This document shows positions 41,154 to 45,979 of a DNA stretch of 45,979 nt, piece by piece. How positions within the stretch are numbered: the stretch's first letter is position 1; each line of letters opens with the position of its first letter. The stretch is from NCBI GenBank assembly GCA_944322925.1, contig CALUQM010000015.1:1-45979 (forward strand), given 5' to 3'. This DNA is from an uncultured Bacteroidales bacterium. Its GTDB lineage: Bacteria; Bacteroidota; Bacteroidia; Bacteroidales; UBA932. Made by a program: the position numbers and the translations under genes. The notes beneath the pieces are model-generated. The model worked only from the letters and a program-made list of their open reading frames with translations. It searched no databases and was not told the origin of the DNA.

Positions 41154-43166
41154 ATGAAGAGAAGTATTTGTCTCATGTTTGCATTGGCAGCAGTTATTTC
41201 ATGCAAGCAGACGGAGGATGTGAAATCCGCCCTTGATCTGTCGAATCTCGATACTTCAGTATCGCCGGGAGAAGATTTTTACCGATATGCTACCGGCGGA
41301 TGGATGGCATCCCATCCTCTTAAACCTGAATATGCCCGTTACGGCACTTTCAACGAGCTGATCGACAATAATGAGAATCGGCTCAGAGAACTTTTCGGAA
41401 AATTCGCCGCGGAAATGCCGGTCCCGGGAAGCGATGACCAGAAAATCAATGATCTGTACAATATGGGGCTTGATTCTGCAAGACTTGCCTCGGAGGGGGC
41501 GCTTCCGCTCGTGAAGACCCTTGAAGAGATCGACAGCATTGCGGATGCAAGGTCTTTTGCCGAAACCGTGGCGAGGATGCACGCTTCCGGCGAATTTCCT
41601 TTTTTCGAGCCGTTCGTGACCGCAGACATGAAAGACAGCGACGTGAACGTGCTTTACCTGTCCCAGTCCGGTCTTGGCATGGGTGACAGGGATTATTATC
41701 TGGATACGGCAAATGCCGGCATAAAGGATGCCTACAGGAATTATCTTGCAAGGATATTCGAACTGAGCGGTGTCGCGGAGCCTGATTCTGCAGCGGTCGA
41801 CGTAATCGAGGTCGAGGATGAAATAGCCGCGGCTTCCTGGTCGGCTGTCGAACTCAGGGATATTCTGAAATCCTATAACCCGATATCTGCAAAGGAACTG
41901 AAAGACACATGCAGGAATTTCGATTTCGGTGCATGGTTCAGGGAACTCGGCATAGGAGAGCCCGAGAAAATGATCATAGGCCAGCCTTCATATATTCTGG
42001 CCCTTGATTCAATGTTTGCGGAAACGGATCTGTCCAAGCTGAAGAATTATCTGAAAGCTGTCTTCATCACGGAATCTTGTACACTGCTGAGCGAAGATTT
42101 CTATGATGCCGGTTTCGGATTCTTCAATAAGACGATGGCCGGGGTCAAGGAAAAACAGCCTCGCTGGAAACGCTCTCTCGATGTGGCGAGCCGGATGCTG
42201 CCGGAAGCAGTAGGCAGGCTGTATGTCGCTTCTTATTTCCCGCAGGAATCGAAAGACAGAGTGATGGAAATGGTGGAGAATATCAGGGCAGCCCTCGGCG
42301 AACACATTGATTCGCTGACATGGATGACAGATTCGACAAAACTTTTCGCAAAGGAGAAACTTGCGGCCATTACAGTGAAAATAGGCTATCCGGACAAGTG
42401 GAAAGATTACACTTCCCTCATCATCAATCCTACGCTTTCATACATGGAAAATGTCAGGAACATAAGGAAATGGGAGATGGCGGACAATTTCGCCAGACTC
42501 GGCAGGCCGGTGGACAGGAGCGAGTGGCTTATGAGTCCGCAGACTGTCAATGCCTACTATAATCCGCCTACAAACGAAATCTGTTTCCCTGCGGCTATTC
42601 TCCAGCCGCCGTTCTTCAATCCGGAGGCCGACGATGCCTTGAACTACGGTGCGATAGGAGTCGTCATCAGCCATGAAATGACTCACGGCTTCGATGACCA
42701 GGGCCGTCACTTCGACAAGGACGGCAATGTTACGGAGTGGTGGAAACCGGAAGACGAAGAGGCGTTCAGAAAGATGACGGATGTCCTTGTGGCGCAGTTC
42801 GATTCCGTATACGTGCTCCCAGGCCTCCATGCCAACGGCGCTCTCTGTCTTGGCGAGAATATCGCCGATCAGGGCGGCCTGCGTGTTTCCTATACCGCCT
42901 TGCAGAATTCATTTGGCGACAACCGCCCTGCCGATATCGACGGCTTCACGGCAGAGCAGAGATTCTATCTCTCGTATGCCAATGTCTGGGCCATGAACAT
43001 CACTGACGAGGAGAAGGCCCGTCTTACCAGACTCGACGTGCATTCTCTCGGAGAAAACAGGGTCAATGTGACGCTCAGGAATATCCAGACATTCTTCGAT
43101 GCTTTCGGAATCGGAGAGGGGGATGCGATGTACCGTCCTGCAGAGGAAAGGGTAGTGATCTGGTAA
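41154..43166 (+). CDS. M13 family metallopeptidase lipoprotein (PepO/neprilysin type)
   Basis: A 670-residue zinc endopeptidase. Residues 1–17 form a lipoprotein signal ending AVISCKQ, so it is expected to be lipid-anchored in the envelope. The zinc motif HEMTH is at 507–511 within VVISHEMTHGFDDQG and the third ligand is Glu568 in GENIADQGGL. The NAYYNPPTNEICFPAAILQ segment is the neprilysin substrate-binding signature. It degrades short peptides; the physiological substrate is unknown. The start at 41154 is set by the lipobox and promoter position. Confidence 0.94.
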   Translation: MKRSICLMFALAAVISCKQTEDVKSALDLSNLDTSVSPGEDFYRYATGGWMASHPLKPEYARYGTFNELIDNNENRLRELFGKFAAEMPVPGSDDQKINDLYNMGLDSARLASEGALPLVKTLEEIDSIADARSFAETVARMHASGEFPFFEPFVTADMKDSDVNVLYLSQSGLGMGDRDYYLDTANAGIKDAYRNYLARIFELSGVAEPDSAAVDVIEVEDEIAAASWSAVELRDILKSYNPISAKELKDTCRNFDFGAWFRELGIGEPEKMIIGQPSYILALDSMFAETDLSKLKNYLKAVFITESCTLLSEDFYDAGFGFFNKTMAGVKEKQPRWKRSLDVASRMLPEAVGRLYVASYFPQESKDRVMEMVENIRAALGEHIDSLTWMTDSTKLFAKEKLAAITVKIGYPDKWKDYTSLIINPTLSYMENVRNIRKWEMADNFARLGRPVDRSEWLMSPQTVNAYYNPPTNEICFPAAILQPPFFNPEADDALNYGAIGVVISHEMTHGFDDQGRHFDKDGNVTEWWKPEDEEAFRKMTDVLVAQFDSVYVLPGLHANGALCLGENIADQGGLRVSYTALQNSFGDNRPADIDGFTAEQRFYLSYANVWAMNITDEEKARLTRLDVHSLGENRVNVTLRNIQTFFDAFGIGEGDAMYRPAEERVVIW

Positions 43167-43175
43167 CTGTTTCGG

Positions 43176-44345
43176 ATGGGGATAACGGGATTCATTGCAG
43201 GGAGGCTGCGTTTCAGGGGCGGCATGGCTGCGGTGTTGATAGCCGTCAGTTTCCTCGTAATGATAATTGCCGTATCGGTTTCTTCGGGATTCCGCAAGGA
43301 AATCCGCGATGTCCTTGCGGAATCCGCCGGCGATATCAGGATTGTTCCGACCAATCTCGACTGGGTATCAGGAAATACTCCGATAGAGAGGCATCCGTCA
43401 TATCTTCCATACGTGGATTCCGTTCCAGGTGTAGCATCGGTATCTCCGGTAGTCTACAGGGCCGGAATAGTCAGGAAAGACGATATTGTCCACGGAGTAT
43501 TGTTCAAGGGAACTGAAGACAGACAGGAAGGACAGCCTCCGCTGACTGTCAGCATACCGGAAAGGCTTTCATCGATACTCGGAGCAGGGCAGGGGGATAC
43601 CTTTTCAGCCTATTTCGTGGGAGACAGGGTAAAGGCAAGAAAATTCACTGTCGGTTCCGTTTATGACGATATTGCTGAGGCCGATGACAGACTGGTAGTC
43701 TATGCCGGCATTTCAGACCTCCAGCGTATCGACGGCTGGACCGAAGACCAGGTTTCTGCTTTCGAGATAATCCTCGAAAGGAATTACAGGTCGGAAAATA
43801 TCATGTCAGCAGTATCGTCGGAGGTGGGAGCGGCTCTTCTCGCCCACTCTTCGGACGACGAAGCCCCGGTCCTGAGCCTTTCTACGGCAGACGAGAATCC
43901 GCAGCTTTTCGACTGGCTTTCACTTATCGACTTCAACGTACTCTTCATAATCGCCCTAATGACAGTCGTGGCCGGATTCAACATGATTTCCGGTCTGCTT
44001 ATACTCCTGTTCGAGAACATATCCAGGATAGGCATTCTCAAATCCCTCGGAATGACTGATTCATCCATTGTCAAAGTCTTTCTGAGAGCCTCGTCGAAGA
44101 TTGTCCTCAAGGGGATGCTGGCAGGCAACGCAGCGGCTTTCCTGTTCTGCATAGTGCAGGGGAAAACCCGTTTCCTGACTCTTGATCCGGAAAATTATTT
44201 TATCTCGTACGTTCCGGTCCAGATGGAGCCGCTCAAAATACTTGCAGCAGATGCGGCGGCATATCTGGTAATAATGCTGCTGCTTCTGCTGCCTTCACTG
44301 TTTATTTCGAGGGTCGATCCGGCAAAAACCGTAAAAGCGGATTAG
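43176..44345 (+). CDS. FtsX/LolC-like ABC transporter permease
   Basis: A 389-residue inner-membrane protein. A transmembrane helix at about 17–37 is followed by a large periplasmic (MacB-PCD-like) domain and three C-terminal helices starting near LIDFNVLFIIALMTVVAGFN, with the FtsX motif ISRIGILKSLGMTDSSIVKVF. It resembles LolC/LolE, which extract lipoproteins from the inner membrane. No matching ATPase is encoded in the window. It starts 9 bp after the M13 gene. The 3' end overlaps the convergent transglycosylase gene by four bases. Confidence 0.88.
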   Translation: MGITGFIAGRLRFRGGMAAVLIAVSFLVMIIAVSVSSGFRKEIRDVLAESAGDIRIVPTNLDWVSGNTPIERHPSYLPYVDSVPGVASVSPVVYRAGIVRKDDIVHGVLFKGTEDRQEGQPPLTVSIPERLSSILGAGQGDTFSAYFVGDRVKARKFTVGSVYDDIAEADDRLVVYAGISDLQRIDGWTEDQVSAFEIILERNYRSENIMSAVSSEVGAALLAHSSDDEAPVLSLSTADENPQLFDWLSLIDFNVLFIIALMTVVAGFNMISGLLILLFENISRIGILKSLGMTDSSIVKVFLRASSKIVLKGMLAGNAAAFLFCIVQGKTRFLTLDPENYFISYVPVQMEPLKILAADAAAYLVIMLLLLLPSLFISRVDPAKTVKAD

Positions 44346-45415
44346 GCCGGACAGATTTCACAGAATGCCGAGTATATGTTCAGGATATTCTCGACATAGT
44401 TCATGGTCTCGGTGCCGTTGAATTTCCCGAATTTCAGGCTGGTTTCCTGAAGGGTGGCATCTTCCCGCATCGAAGGTATGACCTTGAGGATGTCATCCCA
44501 TCTCGTGTTGTCGAGATTCCTTGCGGCGGCAAGATTCCTGCAGTCGGCTATTCTTCCTTCTCCGGCATTGTATGATGCAAGGACAAACTTGAACCGTTCG
44601 AAATCAGTCATGCCTGTATTGCTGTACATTTTTTCCAGACGTGCCAGATGCATGGTTCCGGCCTTTATGTTCTCCTCCGGATCAAGAAGGTCGGATATGC
44701 CGTAATGTTCTGCTGTCGAAGGCATTACCTGCATCAGACCTGTGGCTCCTCTGTGCGATACCGTATTTATGGAGAATTTGGACTCCTGATAGATTACGGC
44801 CGCAAGCATCCTCCAGTCCCATCCGAGTTTTGCCGCATATTCCTTTATCAGACCGTCGTAAGGGCTGAGTTTGGATGCGGACATCCCTTTTGTGAATTTG
44901 GTGAGGGGATTTATGCATTTATGGTATTTCGTCCAGGCCTGCCTGTATTCTTCAGAGTCGGTGTATGACGCGATCCATGTGTTCAGCTCCCTTATTTTGC
45001 TGATATCCTCACTGTTGATCGCCCATACGGATTTGTCGATTCCTCTGGAAAGAATGATGCTGTCATCGTGATAATGGCTGCACGTGTCTGGAAGTACCAT
45101 GATGTCGATGTCTCCGTTGCGGAGAGAATCGATATAGTCGATATGATTGTCGGCGAGGGTTATTTCCACCTCTGCCCCGACTTTTTCCCCGAATGAACGG
45201 AGAAGGTCATAATTGAATCCGGTCCTGAATCCGTTTCTGCCGAAATTCTCGTTCCCCGTGTTGATTACGCATCTGATAGTATCGCCTCCGAAAGTGTCGT
45301 AAGGACTGATGCCGTCGATTGCGTCTGAGCGTTCGCCTATCGTTACCGATCCGAAAACCAGTATGAAGGCGGCACAATACTTCATTACTGAGCGCGTTTT
45401 TCCTGTAATTTTCAT
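44342..45415 (-). CDS. MltF-like lytic transglycosylase
   Basis: A 357-residue exported protein. A hydrophobic signal segment (about 12–27) is followed by a compact, SBP_bac_3-like region (about 45–170) and an SLT domain (about 183–340). The catalytic Glu211 is in VIYQESKFS, followed by GATGLMQVMPSTAEHYG and SYNAGEGRI, the usual SLT motifs. The layout matches membrane-bound transglycosylase MltF, but with a short sensor domain. It cleaves peptidoglycan to 1,6-anhydro ends. It starts 9 bp after the porin stop, with AGGAGG directly upstream. Confidence 0.9.
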   Translation of the reverse strand: MKITGKTRSVMKYCAAFILVFGSVTIGERSDAIDGISPYDTFGGDTIRCVINTGNENFGRNGFRTGFNYDLLRSFGEKVGAEVEITLADNHIDYIDSLRNGDIDIMVLPDTCSHYHDDSIILSRGIDKSVWAINSEDISKIRELNTWIASYTDSEEYRQAWTKYHKCINPLTKFTKGMSASKLSPYDGLIKEYAAKLGWDWRMLAAVIYQESKFSINTVSHRGATGLMQVMPSTAEHYGISDLLDPEENIKAGTMHLARLEKMYSNTGMTDFERFKFVLASYNAGEGRIADCRNLAAARNLDNTRWDDILKVIPSMREDATLQETSLKFGKFNGTETMNYVENILNIYSAFCEICPA

Positions 45416-45420
45416 AATTA

Positions 45421-45426
45421 CCTCCT
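45421..45426 (-). promoter_or_regulatory. Ribosome binding site of the MltF-like gene
   Basis: AGGAGG on the minus strand, 5 bp before the ATG at 45415 and overlapping the porin stop codon. It supports the ATG at 45415 and tight coupling to the upstream gene. Confidence 0.65.
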
Positions 45427-45979
45427 ATTTTTGCGAGCTTCCCAGCTCATTGCTGCCTCCAGGGTTGAAGTTGGAGACTCTTTTAGGTTGTACATAAAAC
45501 GGCCAGAAAATTCCGATCTTGAAAGCCTGCTGCGGCCTTATGTAATGGTGGGCGCTGAAGTAGTCTGCCGACTTGTTCGGCCATCCCATGCCGAGGTTTA
45601 CAGCCTTGATGAAGATGCAAGCCCTCTTCCACTGGATGTTCAGGAATACATCGATATAAGGACAGTTTCCATACTTTTCATCCCTCTGGGAGTGGAACAC
45701 GCCGAGTGCAGGATTGTATGCAGGCGCATACCATTCCGTTTCGTAAGTGGCATTTGCTCCGATCTGCATCTGCATCACGTCTTTCTTGACATTGAACTGC
45801 AGGTAGTACCTGAAATTCAGTGCCAGCACAGGCAATGTCAGTGCATCCTCGTTGGATGAAAGCTGGAATAAAGCCTTATGGTCGAAGTGGAATTTCCAAA
45901 GCCTGAAGTTTTTCATGACAGAAGCTGTCATGACGCTCATTGGTACTTGGTTTTGCTGTATCGATCCGTGGTTGTCGTA
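45425..45979 (-). CDS. Putative Bacteroidales porin, C-terminal part (partial)
   Basis: An open frame from the right window edge to the stop at 45425 encodes 184 residues with no start inside the window. It is made of alternating amphipathic beta strands such as FRYYLQFNVKKDVMQMQIG and YIDVFLNIQWKRACIFIKAV. The segment AFKIGIFWPFYVQPKR near the C-terminus resembles the end of the Porin_10-type putative outer-membrane porins of Bacteroidales; the last residues are polar rather than a final aromatic strand. The 5' part is missing, so gene length and signal peptide cannot be judged. Confidence 0.75.
   Translation of the reverse strand, partial: YDNHGSIQQNQVPMSVMTASVMKNFRLWKFHFDHKALFQLSSNEDALTLPVLALNFRYYLQFNVKKDVMQMQIGANATYETEWYAPAYNPALGVFHSQRDEKYGNCPYIDVFLNIQWKRACIFIKAVNLGMGWPNKSADYFSAHHYIRPQQAFKIGIFWPFYVQPKRVSNFNPGGSNELGSSQK

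Noticed and set aside
1-45979. CRISPR array, insertion sequence, prophage, integrase or toxin–antitoxin module
   Set aside because: No regularly spaced repeats, transposase, integrase or short paired toxin/antitoxin frames were recognised; all large frames fit core genes.

Overview
This window reads as a chromosomal segment of a member of the Bacteroidales (phylum Bacteroidota). The evidence is a complete Bat (Bacteroides aerotolerance) gene cluster, an ExbB–ExbD–ExbD cluster of the Bacteroidota type, a Bacteroidales-type putative porin, and many intergenic hexamer/octamer elements of the form TAnnTTTG with TTG/TTTG 19–22 bp upstream, which is the Bacteroidota sigma-ABfr promoter pattern. Genes are tightly packed, with few gaps above 100 bp. 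I see no prophage, insertion sequence, CRISPR array, rRNA operon or restriction system, so this is mostly core genome.

Layout. 1–1555: the 5' part of lon and truA, both leftward. 1622–9914: an eight-gene rightward Bat operon encoding a MoxR ATPase, a DUF58 protein, a small BatD-like membrane protein, BatA, BatB, BatC and a natural BatD–BatE fusion. 9917–11355: a D-2-hydroxyacid dehydrogenase and a gamma-carbonic-anhydrase-family hexapeptide protein, probably read from the same transcript. 11352–14271: rmuC and guaA, leftward. 14362–17599: typA, a YceD/DUF177 protein, rpmF, tRNA-Arg(CCT), a terminator and ridA. 17754–23743: a large uncharacterised anchored protein, an acyl-CoA-ligase-like protein, dCMP deaminase and a CtpA-type protease.

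23730–36559 is almost entirely leftward. Read in the direction of transcription it runs Nudix hydrolase, queA, dprA, tatD, ansA, exbB, a four-helix membrane protein, two exbD genes, two tandem alkaline phosphatases, asnS, udk and a TonB-like transducer. 36643–40063 is a rightward pyrE operon with an SRPBCC-like protein, an RsmF-like rRNA methyltransferase and a TPR protein. The right end holds a BASS-family transporter (leftward), an M13 peptidase lipoprotein and an FtsX/LolC-like permease (rightward), and a lytic transglycosylase with the 3' end of a porin gene (leftward, cut by the window edge).

Functionally the window mixes housekeeping (tRNA modification and charging, GMP and UMP synthesis and salvage, translation factors, DNA uptake/recombination) with several envelope systems: Bat, Exb/TonB-type energy transduction, periplasmic phosphatases and proteases, porin and peptidoglycan lysis. 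The least understood parts are the Bat cluster, where a fused BatDE and a second protein sharing BatD's cytoplasmic helical domain are visible, the 764-residue protein at 17754, and a structured intergenic element next to the tRNA.
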